This document shows, piece after piece, positions 1-8,107 of a DNA stretch of 64,000 bases. How positions within the stretch are numbered: the stretch's first letter is position 1; each line of letters starts with the position of its first letter. A program made the translations under genes and the position numbers. The notes beneath the pieces are model-generated. The model did no database searches. It was not told the DNA's origin and saw nothing but the letters and a program-made list of their open reading frames with translations. Origin of the DNA: Methylocella silvestris (GTDB taxonomy: Bacteria > Pseudomonadota > Alphaproteobacteria > Rhizobiales > Beijerinckiaceae); NCBI RefSeq assembly GCF_002891535.1, contig NZ_PDZR01000005.1:1-64000 (forward strand), read 5' to 3'.

Positions 1-128
1 GCTTCAACAAACTGAAAAACTGGCGCCGCTTGGCGACCCGCTACGACAAGACCGCCGAAAGCTACCGCGGCTTCGTCCTCATCGCCGCCGTCCGACTATG
101 GATGAGGGTATTTGTCAACAGGACCTAG
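1..128 (+). mobile_element. IS5-family transposase, C-terminal tail (partial)
   Basis: The first 128 bases read in one frame from base 3 to the TAG at 126-128 and give the tail of an IS5-type transposase: FNKLKNWRRLATRYDKTA, then a hydrophobic stretch ending in LWMRVFVNRT. This 'RRLATRYDK...YRGF' ending is typical of IS5/IS1182-like DDE transposases. The N-terminal part and the DDE residues lie outside the window, so whether the element is intact cannot be judged. I could not recognise a terminal inverted repeat in the bases after the stop. Confidence 0.8.
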
Positions 129-218
129 GCTGCGCCGAAAACCACGGCGCGATCGGCGGATCGAAACGTCTTGTAGCGTCGACTTATTCTCTGTCGAACC
201 ACAAACTTTCTTGATCAG

Positions 219-244
219 GAAACCTTTAGCGGCGCCGTCGCGTT
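219..244 (+). promoter_or_regulatory. Possible EcfG-type promoter, distal copy of an 18-bp direct repeat
   Basis: GAAAC (219-223), 17 bases, then CGTT (241-244) differs by one base from the EcfG/general-stress consensus GGAAC-N16/17-CGTT. The first 18 bases (219-236) recur exactly at 390-407. It lies about 200 bases upstream of the KGG gene, so it may be a distal promoter or a duplicated remnant. Confidence 0.35.
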
Positions 245-389
245 AGGAACTTAGGATCAGAATGATGGTCGGACTATGTTTTGGCGCGAGTGCAGGCGCC
301 CAAATATAGACCATGTCGTTCTGAAACAACGTTTACTGCATCGCAGCATCAAATCTTTCGGTAAATAACGTGATCTTGAACAAACTGCC

Positions 390-414
390 GAAACCTTTAG
401 CGGCGCCAGACATT
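390..414 (+). promoter_or_regulatory. Possible EcfG-type promoter of the KGG gene
   Basis: This is the second copy of the 18-bp repeat. GAAAC (390-394), 16 bases, then CATT (411-414) has one mismatch in each half against GGAAC-N16/17-CGTT. Its distance from the ATG at 451 gives a plausible short 5' leader. KGG-repeat proteins are commonly members of the alphaproteobacterial general stress regulon, which fits, but the match itself is imperfect. Confidence 0.4.
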
Positions 415-450
415 ACATTTTCAAGACGTCTATTCAGAGAGAGCAAAGCG

Positions 451-735
451 ATGAGCGCAGTCGAAACCACCAAAAAAACCTCTACGCGAGGCTTCGCCTC
501 GATGGACCCGGAAAAGCAGCGCGCGATCGCTCGCAAGGGCGGCGAAAGCGTTCCGCATGAAAAGCGCAGCTTTTCGCAAAACCCCGGCCTCGCTGCTGAG
601 GCCGGCCGCAAGGGCGGTCAGAGCGTCAACCCGAACAAGCGCAGCTTCTCGCGCAATCACACGCTCGCTTCGGAAGCCGGCCGCAAGGGCGGTCACGCCT
701 CCCACGGCGGCCCGAAGAAGCCCGACTCGGAATAA
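451..735 (+). CDS. KGG-repeat stress-induced protein (YciG-like)
   Basis: A 94-residue, highly hydrophilic protein. It carries three copies of a KGG-type repeat: ARKGGESVP, AGRKGGQSVN and AGRKGGHAS, separated by linkers with the pattern EKRSFSQNPGLA / NKRSFSRNHTLA. Such KGG-domain proteins (PF10685, general stress protein YciG type) are small cytoplasmic proteins made under osmotic, desiccation or stationary-phase stress; their molecular activity is not established. The ATG at 451 is preferred over in-frame upstream codons because the family motif MDPEKQRAIARKGG follows soon after and a purine-rich AGAGAGAG lies upstream. The duplicated promoter-like element upstream fits stress control. Confidence 0.85.
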   Translation: MSAVETTKKTSTRGFASMDPEKQRAIARKGGESVPHEKRSFSQNPGLAAEAGRKGGQSVNPNKRSFSRNHTLASEAGRKGGHASHGGPKKPDSE

Positions 736-856
736 AGCTTTTAAAAGAAACAAGGATGCGGTAGCGACTCACGCGCTATCGCATTTTTGCGGCTGGACCT
801 CATTTCGATTATTTGCACCGGAGGGAACGCTGCCAGATTCTCCGGCTGCCGCGGCG

Positions 857-1252
857 TTGGACGCCTTATTTGAAGCCGCCTCCGTAGCGCGCCAGAACGC
901 CTATGCGCCCTATTCGCGCTTCAAGGTCGCCGCCTCCATCCGCACCCCGTCCGGCTCCATCTATAGCGGCGTGAATGTCGAGAGCGCGTCGTTTCCGGTC
1001 GGCACATGCGCAGAGGCAGGAGCGATCGCGGCGATGGTGCTCGCCGGCGAGCGGCAGATTTCCGAAATTTTGATTGTTGGCGAGGGCGATGCCTTGGTGA
1101 CGCCCTGTGGCGCGTGCCGGCAAAGAATCTTCGAGTTTGCGGGGGGCGGCGATCCGCGCATCCATGTCGCCGGCCCCGGCGGCGTTCGCACGAGCTTTTC
1201 GCTACACTTGCTGCTTCCGCACGCTTTCGGTCCAGATCTCATGCCGCCGTGA
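857..1252 (+). CDS. cdd: Cytidine deaminase
   Basis: Zinc-dependent hydrolysis of cytidine or deoxycytidine to uridine in pyrimidine salvage; small homotetrameric class. The zinc and catalytic motifs are clear: CAEAGAI (Cys-Ala-Glu with the proton-shuttling Glu) and PCGACRQ (Pro-Cys-x-x-Cys), after the N-terminal YAPYSRFKVAA signature. There is no ATG. TTG at 857 gives 131 residues, the usual length for this class. A strong GGAGGG at 820-825 sits too far from TTG 857 and close to a CTG at 830, so a start at CTG 830 is an alternative. The frame stays open far upstream over the KGG gene, but that part is a shadow. Confidence 0.9.
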   Translation: MDALFEAASVARQNAYAPYSRFKVAASIRTPSGSIYSGVNVESASFPVGTCAEAGAIAAMVLAGERQISEILIVGEGDALVTPCGACRQRIFEFAGGGDPRIHVAGPGGVRTSFSLHLLLPHAFGPDLMPP

Positions 1253-1311
1253 CTTGCGTCTCGGCGGAATTTATTGTCGACGATCAACCAATACTTGAGA
1301 CGAGCTCAATG

Positions 1312-1339
1312 AAAAAGCCCCGGCGTTGGCCAGGGCTTT
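1312..1339 (-). terminator. Rho-independent terminator of the cold-shock gene
   Basis: The arms AAAGCCC and GGGCTTT enclose a GC-rich, partly self-pairing centre. Read on the minus strand the hairpin is followed by a run of five T, directly behind the cold-shock gene. Because the arms are flanked by A on one side and T on the other, it may also stop transcripts from cdd. Confidence 0.75.
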
Positions 1340-1353
1340 AGAAATGGCGTCGT

Positions 1354-1563
1354 TCAGGCTGCGCGAAGATTGCCGGCCGACGATTTGCCGGTCCGCTTGT
1401 CCGCGATCACTTCGTAGTTGATCTTCTGGCCTTCCTGCAGGTGACGCAACCCTGATTGCTCCACAGCGCTGATGTGGACGAACACGTCTTTCCCGCCGTC
1501 ATCAGGCTGGATAAAGCCGTATCCCTTGTCTGGATTGAACCACTTCACAGTTCCCGTAGTCAT
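1354..1563 (-). CDS. Cold-shock domain protein (CspA family)
   Basis: A 69-residue single cold-shock domain, a five-stranded OB-fold that binds single-stranded RNA/DNA and acts as an RNA chaperone. The RNP1 motif KGYGFIQ and the RNP2 motif DVFVHI are intact, preceded by [12 protein letters not shown]. Two ATGs are possible: the one at 1563 has AGGG nine bases upstream and gives the family's usual MTTGTVKWF start. The upstream ATG at 1572 has that same AGGG directly against it. The long non-coding stretch upstream could hold a cold-responsive leader, but I see no recognisable cold-box. Confidence 0.93.
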   Translation of the reverse strand: MTTGTVKWFNPDKGYGFIQPDDGGKDVFVHISAVEQSGLRHLQEGQKINYEVIADKRTGKSSAGNLRAA

Positions 1564-2155
1564 ATAAGGCATCCCTAGAATCGTAATAGGCGAGCGTCAA
1601 TCGATGACGCCGATGTCGCATCGTCGTTTTTGAGAGGTCGTCAGCAGACGCAAAATGCGATAGCCAAGTCGTCGGTGGAAAACACGACATGCCCCAACAT
1701 AGGGCGACTGCGCGGCGAACACAAGCGGGCTATGCGTCAATTTGACAAACAGCCGAAATTTTGAATCTGGTGTATAAATTTAACGCAGAGCGGTTTGGCT
1801 TGTAGCGCGGTATTTCGGAGCAGCGCCGCCTTTTCTTAGAAGTAGAAACCGAAACTCGACGTCGGCGGCCGCCGGAGATGCTTGTTGGAGCACTCGGCCG
1901 TGATATAGATTTCCTACAAATGACGCCTTTGCAAGACGCCGATCGTTCATCTCCGCAAGTATTGCGGTTCCGGCCGCTTCGGCATGTATTTCACGCCGCC
2001 ATTTGAATCGCGCCATTCATCTCTGCTCAACGCGCGAGAATTTCGCGATCATCGCCGGCTGCTGCCTCGATCTGGGACGACGCCGCCGATGATCGCCCTT
2101 CCGCGCCGTTCGAGACGGTGCTATTCGACCGCCTCATTCATCAACGGGATTGACC
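1564..2155. other. Long intergenic region upstream of the cold-shock gene
   Basis: Nearly 600 bases of lower GC than the flanks. It must contain the cold-shock promoter and leader (minus strand) and the promoter of the Fae-like gene (plus strand). The only open frame of note is the doubtful 78-codon frame listed at 1780-2016. No repeat, tRNA or insertion sequence is recognisable. Confidence 0.5.
1780..2016 (-). CDS. Doubtful small protein
   Basis: An open frame of 78 residues starting MARFKWRREIHAEAAGT and ending ATSQTALR, unrecognised, with no signal peptide or membrane segment. Only a weak purine stretch precedes the ATG. It lies in the otherwise empty region upstream of the cold-shock gene. 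It could be a real small gene, a remnant, or chance. Confidence 0.2.
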   Translation of the reverse strand: MARFKWRREIHAEAAGTAILAEMNDRRLAKASFVGNLYHGRVLQQASPAAADVEFRFLLLRKGGAAPKYRATSQTALR

Positions 2156-2692
2156 ATGAGCGAAATTTGGCTGCGCACGGGCGAGGCGACGGTTATGGCG
2201 GCGGACGGGCAATTTACCGACGCCATGCCCGAGGTGATGATCGGTGACGTCAAGGGCCCGGTCGGCCACGCCTTCGCCGCCATGGCGGGGCAAAGCGCCG
2301 GCCACCCGCGCATGTTCGTCATCCGCGACCTCAATCAAATGGTTCGTCCGCCGACCATGATGACGACTAAGGTCACCGTGAACTCGACCGCCTATGTCGA
2401 ATTGCTCGGCGGGGTCGTGCAGGCGGCGACAGGCGACGCCATCGTCGATTGCCTGAAGGACGGCGTGCTGCCCAAGGATCAGGCGAATGATCTTTGCATG
2501 ATCATCATGGTCTGGCTCGACCGGCGCTGCGCCAGCGACCCGAACCTCGACAGACGCGACCTCTACCGCACCAATTACGAGGCGACGAAGCTCGCCATCG
2601 CGCGGGCGATGAATTTCCAGCCAAGCGTCGATGAACTCATCGAAAACCGCGCGACGATCAGCCATTACGCGCTCGAAGGCGTCCTCGACTGA
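2156..2692 (+). CDS. Formaldehyde-activating enzyme (Fae) homologue
   Basis: A 178-residue protein matching the Fae fold along its length: MIGDVKGPVGHAFA, then MVRPPTMMTTKVTV, AYVELLGGVVQAA, an acidic DGVLPKDQANDL segment and TNYEATKLAIARAM, all in the order found in Fae (PF08714). Authentic Fae condenses formaldehyde with tetrahydromethanopterin in the cytoplasm of methylotrophs. The segment that in Fae reads NEVAHIDL carries the catalytic His; here it reads QFTDAMPEV, with no His. This is therefore probably a Fae2/Fae3-like paralogue whose activity may differ. ATG 2156 has a GGGA six bases upstream; TTG 2150 is less likely. It stands alone between a promoter region and a convergent nitroreductase. 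Confidence 0.8.
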   Translation: MSEIWLRTGEATVMAADGQFTDAMPEVMIGDVKGPVGHAFAAMAGQSAGHPRMFVIRDLNQMVRPPTMMTTKVTVNSTAYVELLGGVVQAATGDAIVDCLKDGVLPKDQANDLCMIIMVWLDRRCASDPNLDRRDLYRTNYEATKLAIARAMNFQPSVDELIENRATISHYALEGVLD

Positions 2693-2713
2693 TTTCTCGC
2701 CGAACGCCCGTAC

Positions 2714-3340
2714 TCAGGCTGGCGTCCAGCGGCTGACGATGGCGTCGATGTCCGGCCGTTTGCGCTCGGCCGGACGCTCTTTCGCCGTGCCAAGGAAAAT
2801 CACGCCCGCCACTTTTTCGTGGGCGCGGACCCCGAAAAGCGCGCGCGCCCCCACGCTGGTCGCGGCAAAGCCCGTGACCCAGTTGGCGTCAAAGCCGAGG
2901 GCGTTGGCGGCCGTCAGAAGATTCATGCAAACGGCGCCCGCGGACAGCTCCTGCTCGAAGAGTGAGATTTTCGCGGCGGGATCAGGGCTGCTGACGACGA
3001 TGATCGTGACCGGCGCGGCGATAAAAATCCGCGCCATCAGCGCCGTAAATTTCTGAAGCTTTGCGGGCTCCGTCGCGGCGTATTCGACGGCGTAGCTGCG
3101 CGCAACTTCGCGGCTCGCATCCGCGCGCGCCTCGCCCTCGATCAGAATAAAGCGCCAGGGCTCGAGCGCGCCATGGTCGGGCGCGCGGCAGGCGATCGTC
3201 AGGATGCGGCGGAGTTGGCCGTCATCAGGGCCGGGTTCGCCGATGGCGGCGACGGCGGCGGAGCGGCGAGTCTCCATCAAAGATAACAACGCCTCGCCAT
3301 CGCTGGCGCCGTTTTGCGTGGGATCGGCGGATTTGGTCAT
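2714..3340 (-). CDS. Nitroreductase-family oxidoreductase (YdjA-like)
   Basis: A 208-residue FMN-dependent nitroreductase fold. The N-terminal METRRSAAV with its Arg pair binds the FMN phosphate, CRAPDHGALEPWRFILI is the family 'APS/APDHG..PWRF' flavin-binding segment, and FLGTAKERP near the end is the usual closing motif. YdjA-type members are short single-domain, homodimeric enzymes that use NAD(P)H; the physiological substrate is unknown. GGAG seven bases before the ATG supports the start. It is convergent with the Fae-like gene, with only 21 bases between stops. Confidence 0.88.
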   Translation of the reverse strand: MTKSADPTQNGASDGEALLSLMETRRSAAVAAIGEPGPDDGQLRRILTIACRAPDHGALEPWRFILIEGEARADASREVARSYAVEYAATEPAKLQKFTALMARIFIAAPVTIIVVSSPDPAAKISLFEQELSAGAVCMNLLTAANALGFDANWVTGFAATSVGARALFGVRAHEKVAGVIFLGTAKERPAERKRPDIDAIVSRWTPA

Positions 3341-3434
3341 GTCGCGCTCCGGGGCCCCTCTTTGCTTCAGCCTTACGCTTGACTTACCCTGGCGGCAACC
3401 TATTGTTTTTACTCTGTATCTGGAATAAATAAAG

Positions 3435-4427
3435 ATGCCCGGCTCAAAGCGGAACCGCTATTACGCAGGCCCCCCGTCCGACCATTTCGACGGCGATCGT
3501 TTCTTCAATCCGGACGATGAGCGCAGAAGCCGCGGGCTCGGCGCGCTTCTGCGCTGGCGCTTTTCGGGCGCCAAGGCGAAATGGCCGAAGTCTGTTCCGA
3601 GCCCCTACGTCGATCATCCGCCGGAACGCGTCGCCGACCTCAGGATCACCCTGATCGGCCACGCCTCGATGCTAATCCAGGCGGGCCTCTGCAACATTCT
3701 GGTCGATCCGCATTGGTCGGACCGCGCCAGCCCGTTCTCCTTCGCGGGACCAAAGCGCGTCAACCCGCCCGGCGTCGCCTTCGACGATCTGCCGCCGATC
3801 GACGTCGTGCTTATCACCCATGCGCATTACGATCATCTCGACATGCCGACTCTGCGCCGCCTGTGGCGCATTCATCGCCCGCGCATCCTGGCGCCGCTCG
3901 GCAATGACGCGATCATCCGCCGCGGCGATCCCGATATGGAAGTCGCAACCGGCGACTGGGGCGATCGCTTCGCGCTGTCGGACAGCGTCGCCGCAAGCCT
4001 GACGCCGGCGCGTCACTGGTCGGCGCGAACCTTGAGCGATCGCAACATGTCGCTCTGGTGCGGCTTCGCCATCGAGACGCCGGCAGGCCTCATCTACCAC
4101 GTCGGCGACACAGGCTTTGGCGACGGAAGGATTTTTCGCAGCGTGCGCCGCCAATTCGGCGCGCCCGCGGTCGCGATCATTCCGATCGGCGCCTATGCGC
4201 CGCGCTGGTTCATGTCGCCGCAACATGTCGATCCGGCCGAGGCGGTCGCGATCATGCGCGAATGCGGCGCGCTCCAGGCGCTTGGCGTGCACTGGGGCGC
4301 CTTCCATCTCAGCGACGAAGCCCATGACGCGCCCCCGCGGGAGCTTGCCATCGCCCTCAATGCCCACGGCGTCGCGGCGAAGCATTTCGTTCCGCTGCAG
4401 CCAGGCGAGGTCTGGCAGACGCGCTGA
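3435..4427 (+). CDS. Metallo-beta-lactamase-fold hydrolase, NAPE-PLD/RomA-like
   Basis: A 330-residue protein of the MBL superfamily. The zinc motif THAHYDHLD (about residues 128-136), the strand LIGHASMLIQ before it, TPARHWSAR, HVGDTGFGD, and late VHWGAFHLS place it with the bacterial homologues of N-acyl-phosphatidylethanolamine phospholipase D (RomA/UlaG-like branch). The N-terminal 'YYAGPPSDHFDGDRFFNP' block is characteristic of that branch. There is no signal peptide, so it is probably cytoplasmic or peripheral. Substrate unknown; a lipid or phosphodiester is likely from the family. Confidence 0.88.
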   Translation: MPGSKRNRYYAGPPSDHFDGDRFFNPDDERRSRGLGALLRWRFSGAKAKWPKSVPSPYVDHPPERVADLRITLIGHASMLIQAGLCNILVDPHWSDRASPFSFAGPKRVNPPGVAFDDLPPIDVVLITHAHYDHLDMPTLRRLWRIHRPRILAPLGNDAIIRRGDPDMEVATGDWGDRFALSDSVAASLTPARHWSARTLSDRNMSLWCGFAIETPAGLIYHVGDTGFGDGRIFRSVRRQFGAPAVAIIPIGAYAPRWFMSPQHVDPAEAVAIMRECGALQALGVHWGAFHLSDEAHDAPPRELAIALNAHGVAAKHFVPLQPGEVWQTR

Positions 4428-4613
4428 GCCGGGGAATTTTTTCGCAAAGCTGCGGAGTTTTACGCCTGGAGGATGCGCTCCAACCGCGGGTCGGAAATAT
4501 TCTCCAACCGCCGCGATGTGGGATTTTCCACCAGAGCGGCCCCGAAAATTGCGCTTCAACGGACCTGCCGCGGCAATTCCGGCCGGCGGCGCAAGGATCG
4601 GAGAAACAGCGTC

Positions 4614-5669
4614 ATGGCTCAAGTTACTTATGCCGACATTCCATCGCTCACCCTGTGGATGCGCGATTCCAGCGTCGCGTTCGCGACCCGCAAGCAAGAC
4701 ATCATCCTGACGCGCGTCGATCGGTTGCTTGAAGACTACCAGAAATCGGAAACGGATCCCGGCCGCCAGAGCCTCATTCTCTGCGACCTCTTTCTCACCA
4801 TCGATTGTTGGGTGAAGAGTTTTCACGCGCGCAACGTCAACTGCGAAAAGGGCCGCTATCCCGCGATGATGAATTTGTTCGGCGCGGTCGTGAAGCAGTT
4901 AAAAGTCGCCTTTGTCGTTCATTCGGATGTCGAGCTTTCCAATGCGCTGAAGGAGTTCCTCGGCCTTGGCATGAGCGCTGGCGGCCATGTCACGGACCAG
5001 AGTTCTCCGCTCAAAGCGTTCAGCGACGACGAACGCGCCCGCGCCCGGCTGTGGTTCAAGGACGGTCTCGCCTATCAGGTTCCATGGTGGGAGAATTCGC
5101 GTAGCCTGAAGAAGCAATTGGCCTCGTCATATCACGGCTACATCGAGATGAAGCGCGGCGAGATGGGCGGCCAGTCGCCAAGCTATTGCGGCTTCGTGAT
5201 GACGCTCGATCGCGAAATTTATATGCGCAAGCAGGATCGGGACGCGCATCAATTTCATTCATCCTATAATGGCGGCGCCCGCGTCATCATGGCCGGCACC
5301 ATGCTGGTCAGGAGCGGCCGCATCCTCGGAATTCGCACCGATAGCGGCCACTACAAGCCCGGCGTTCACAATCTCAACACCTTTCTCTGGGCGCTTTTGA
5401 TGTTCGGCGTCGAGCTCAGCCCGATCGCGATCCTCGATCATAAGGGCGAGTATGTCGCCTCGGCCGATAAATTCCTCGCCGACAACTATAAATGGAGCCG
5501 CTATCTCGACGGCCGCGAAAGCGAGATCGAAAAGCTTCGCGCGGCGCAAACCGCGAGCGGTTTCGACAACCGCGCCAAGTTCGGGAAGCGCGACGATCTT
5601 CAGGCGCCTCCGAATGACGGCGCAAAGCCCCTGATCGACAACCCCTATGAGGAGGCGTCGGCCTCGTGA
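4614..5669 (+). CDS. Uncharacterised 351-aa protein with a C-terminal HSS...SGHY motif
   Basis: I do not recognise this protein by name. The ATG at 4614, with GGAG about ten bases upstream, is chosen; the frame is open upstream but without family-like sequence. The N-terminal two thirds look mostly helical, with DRLLEDYQKSE and a Trp-rich LAYQVPWWENS. From about residue 205 there is a block FHSSYNGGARVIMAGTM..GRILGIRTDSGHYKPG, followed by LNTFLWALLMFGVELSPIAI and an aromatic KFLADNYKWSRYLDG. The combination 'HSS..G..V..AG....G.....SGHY.P' is one I associate from memory with C-terminal domains of secreted or effector-like bacterial proteins of unknown activity; this is weak. There is no signal peptide. 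It is followed by a convergent sdaA 31 bases away. Confidence 0.75.
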   Translation: MAQVTYADIPSLTLWMRDSSVAFATRKQDIILTRVDRLLEDYQKSETDPGRQSLILCDLFLTIDCWVKSFHARNVNCEKGRYPAMMNLFGAVVKQLKVAFVVHSDVELSNALKEFLGLGMSAGGHVTDQSSPLKAFSDDERARARLWFKDGLAYQVPWWENSRSLKKQLASSYHGYIEMKRGEMGGQSPSYCGFVMTLDREIYMRKQDRDAHQFHSSYNGGARVIMAGTMLVRSGRILGIRTDSGHYKPGVHNLNTFLWALLMFGVELSPIAILDHKGEYVASADKFLADNYKWSRYLDGRESEIEKLRAAQTASGFDNRAKFGKRDDLQAPPNDGAKPLIDNPYEEASAS

Positions 5670-5700
5670 AAGCAGCGGCGCCGCTCCGCCCCGCGAGCGG

Positions 5701-7071
5701 TCAGCACTCCGTAAAATTGACCGCGAGGCCGCCTTGCGAGGTCTCTTTATATTTGCTCTGCATGTCGGCGCCGGTTTGATACATGGTCGCGATGACCTGA
5801 TCCAGCGAGACGCGATGGACGCCATCGCCGTTGAGGGCGAGCGAGGCGGCGTTCACGGCCTTGACCGCGCCGAAGGCGTTGCGTTCGATGCAGGGGATCT
5901 GCACGAGCCCGCCGATCGGATCACAGGTCATGCCGAGATGATGCTCCATGCCGATCTCGGCGGCGTTCTCAATCTGCTCATTCGAGCCGCCGAGCGCCGC
6001 GGCGAGACCGGCCGCAGCCATCGAGCAGGCGACGCCGACCTCCCCCTGGCAGCCAACCTCGGCGCCGGAGATCGAGGCGTTCATCTTGAACAGCGCGCCA
6101 ACCGCCGCCGCCGTCAGGATAAAGGCGCGCATCCCAGCGTCCGAGGCGCCGGGGCAATAGTCGCGATAGTAGCGCAACACCGCGGGCACAACGCCAGCCG
6201 CGCCATTCGTCGGCGCAGTGACGATGCGGCCGCCCGCGGCATTTTCTTCGTTGACGGCGATCGCAAACAGGCTGATGCGATCCATGATCTCGTGCGGCGC
6301 CCGTTGATTATGAATCCGGGCCGCTTCGAATTTCGCGAGCAGCATTTTGGCGCGCCGGCGCACGCGCAGGCCGCCCGGCAGTTCGCCATCGAAGCGAAGC
6401 CCGCGATCAATGGCGTTCATCATCGTATCAATGACAAGATTGATATGACGGTCGACCTCCACTGCGGAGCGCACGGCGAGTTCATTGGCCTCGACGATCC
6501 CTGCGATCGACAGCCCTGCCGTCGCGCACATATCGAGAAGCTCGGCCGCGTCCGCAAAGGGATAGGGAAGATCGACTGCCACGCCGGCGACGTGGTCCAG
6601 TTCGTCCTCCCGCGTGATAAAACCGCCGCCGATCGAGCACCAACGCTCGTCCGAAAGGAGGCGTTCATCGTCGTCGAAGGCGCGCAAGCGCAACGTGTTC
6701 GGATGACGCGGCGTCTCGCTCATACGGTCAAAAACAATGTCGCGGGCGGGGTCAAAACCAATCGCCTTGAGGCCGCCCAAGGAAAGCGAACGGCTTTGTC
6801 CAATATCCGCGATGATCTGATCGGCATGATCCGGATCGACCGTGTCGGGACGCTCGCCGGCAAGACCCAGCATCACCGCCTTGTCGCTGGCATGGCCGCG
6901 CCCCGTCCAGGCGAGCGACCCGAAAAAATCAACGCGCAAGCGCTTCGTCGCGGCGAGGAGGCCGGCAAGGCGCAGCCCATCGGTAAAGGCCGCCGCCGCC
7001 TTCATCGGGCCGACGGTGTGCGACGAGGAGGGTCCGATGCCGAGCTTGAAAATCTCGAACAGACTGATCAA
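5701..7071 (-). CDS. sdaA: L-serine dehydratase (iron-sulfur, single chain)
   Basis: Deaminates L-serine to pyruvate and ammonia with a [4Fe-4S] cluster. The 456-residue chain has the beta domain first ([21 protein letters not shown]) and then the alpha domain with its cluster cysteines in the [14 protein letters not shown] region and [17 protein letters not shown] at 7071 is the start: it falls at the family-typical N-terminus, and its last two bases are the first two of a TGA ending a 19-codon frame upstream (7068-7127). In a serine-cycle organism a serine-degrading enzyme competes with assimilation, so tight control would make sense, but no regulator is linked. Confidence 0.93.
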   Translation of the reverse strand: MISLFEIFKLGIGPSSSHTVGPMKAAAAFTDGLRLAGLLAATKRLRVDFFGSLAWTGRGHASDKAVMLGLAGERPDTVDPDHADQIIADIGQSRSLSLGGLKAIGFDPARDIVFDRMSETPRHPNTLRLRAFDDDERLLSDERWCSIGGGFITREDELDHVAGVAVDLPYPFADAAELLDMCATAGLSIAGIVEANELAVRSAVEVDRHINLVIDTMMNAIDRGLRFDGELPGGLRVRRRAKMLLAKFEAARIHNQRAPHEIMDRISLFAIAVNEENAAGGRIVTAPTNGAAGVVPAVLRYYRDYCPGASDAGMRAFILTAAAVGALFKMNASISGAEVGCQGEVGVACSMAAAGLAAALGGSNEQIENAAEIGMEHHLGMTCDPIGGLVQIPCIERNAFGAVKAVNAASLALNGDGVHRVSLDQVIATMYQTGADMQSKYKETSQGGLAVNFTEC

Positions 7072-7127
7072 ACGGGCGCCCCGCGAACGAGCGGGGCGGG
7101 CGGAACGGCGGCGGCGTGTTCAGTCAT
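7068..7127 (-). CDS. 19-codon upstream frame overlapping the sdaA start
   Basis: ATG at 7127 with AAGGA upstream begins a frame reading [19 protein letters not shown]. Its TGA (7068-7070) overlaps the TTG start of sdaA as T-TGA. It may be a short coupling cistron that delivers ribosomes to the poor TTG start, or it may be chance. Confidence 0.35.
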   Translation of the reverse strand: MTEHAAAVPPAPLVRGAPV

Positions 7128-7144
7128 TCAAAATCCTTGCCGCC

Positions 7145-8107
7145 TCAAACCAAGGGTTGATCCACAGGATCGTAGCCGCGTTCGAGCGAGGTTCGATCCC
7201 ATTTGCCGCGCTCCGCCGCCGCAAGATAGGTGCTTTGCAAGAAACGCATCAGCGCGGCCTCCGGCGAGGGCGCCGTGCGCACGCTGTCATAGGGCAGAAT
7301 GAACTCTTGCAACGCCTCACTGAAAAACGCGCCATCGGGTTGGACCGGGGCGGACGAAAAACCCTCGGGGGCCGGATAGGCGTAGGAATAGAAAGCCGGA
7401 TAGTCGATCCCTCCCCCGCCCGGCCAGAAGCCGGCGCTGCTCACCTCATGTGAATAGGCGTCGCGGACGACGGCGAGCGGCAGGTGCGGAACGCCGCCCG
7501 GATGCGGCGGCGCCCGCCGGCCGGAAAATCGCGTCGCGGCAAGATCAAAACTGCCCCAGAAAAAATGCACGGGGCTGCTCTTGCCGATGAAGGCGGCGCG
7601 AAAATTCTGCAAAACGCGATCGATCGCCAGCAGCGCTGTCCAGAAGCGATGCGCATAGTCGGCGTCATAGGCGGCGTGAACGCGGTCCTCGCTGAAGCGG
7701 ATGGGCTCCGGCAGTTCATTCGGCGTCCCGCTGATTTTCGACGGCAAACCGAGACTTTCGAGACCGGCGATGAACGCCGCAAAAAAATCGGCGATCGGCT
7801 GCGCACGCAGCGGCGCGCTCCATCGGGCGCCATCACTTGCCTCGACGATGAGCAGATGGTCGATGAAGTCGAAGCGGATTTCAAACACGCGCCCGCGATC
7901 GAACATAGGCCCCGTCGTCAGGCCGCGCGCGGCGAGGTAAAGCGTCCCAGTCCAGGCATGATTGAGCGCGGGCGTATGTCGCAGCCGAACCTTGCCGACG
8001 ATCTGCGTCATGAGATGCAGCGTCGCGGCCGTGTCGCGCCAGGCCTCAAACGGGAGGTCCGGCCAGGCACCCGAAGGCAGGGCCGCAGCAGGCGGAGTCA
8101 AGGGCAT
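7145..8107 (-). CDS. DUF5996 family protein
   Basis: A 320-residue soluble protein matching the DUF5996 pattern: WPDLPFEAWRDTAATLHLMTQIVGKVRL at the N-terminus, then NHAWTGTLYLAARGL, FDFIDHLL, VHFFWGSFDLAATRFSGR, and late GGGGIDYPAFYSYAYPAPEGF and FILPYDSVR. The function of the family is unknown. GAGGAAGG directly before the ATG supports the start. It lies just upstream of the sdaA mini-cistron in the same direction (17 bases), so it could be co-transcribed with it. Confidence 0.88.
   Translation of the reverse strand: MPLTPPAAALPSGAWPDLPFEAWRDTAATLHLMTQIVGKVRLRHTPALNHAWTGTLYLAARGLTTGPMFDRGRVFEIRFDFIDHLLIVEASDGARWSAPLRAQPIADFFAAFIAGLESLGLPSKISGTPNELPEPIRFSEDRVHAAYDADYAHRFWTALLAIDRVLQNFRAAFIGKSSPVHFFWGSFDLAATRFSGRRAPPHPGGVPHLPLAVVRDAYSHEVSSAGFWPGGGGIDYPAFYSYAYPAPEGFSSAPVQPDGAFFSEALQEFILPYDSVRTAPSPEAALMRFLQSTYLAAAERGKWDRTSLERGYDPVDQPLV

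Larger units (their letters stand above)
129..450. other. Intergenic region between transposase tail and KGG gene
   Basis: No credible gene. The stretch is less GC-rich than its surroundings and holds an exact 18-bp direct repeat (219-236 and 390-407) that is annotated separately as a possible pair of EcfG-type promoters. The left part may belong to the end of the insertion sequence. Confidence 0.5.

Noticed and set aside
3672-4826. A 384-codon minus-strand frame opposite the metallo-beta-lactamase-fold gene.
   Set aside because: It is a shadow of a gene with intact zinc motifs and has low-complexity basic composition.
5647-7302. A 551-codon open frame on the plus strand opposite sdaA.
   Set aside because: It is antisense to an sdaA gene with all family motifs; its sequence is Arg/Asp/Gly-rich, typical of a shadow frame in GC-rich DNA.
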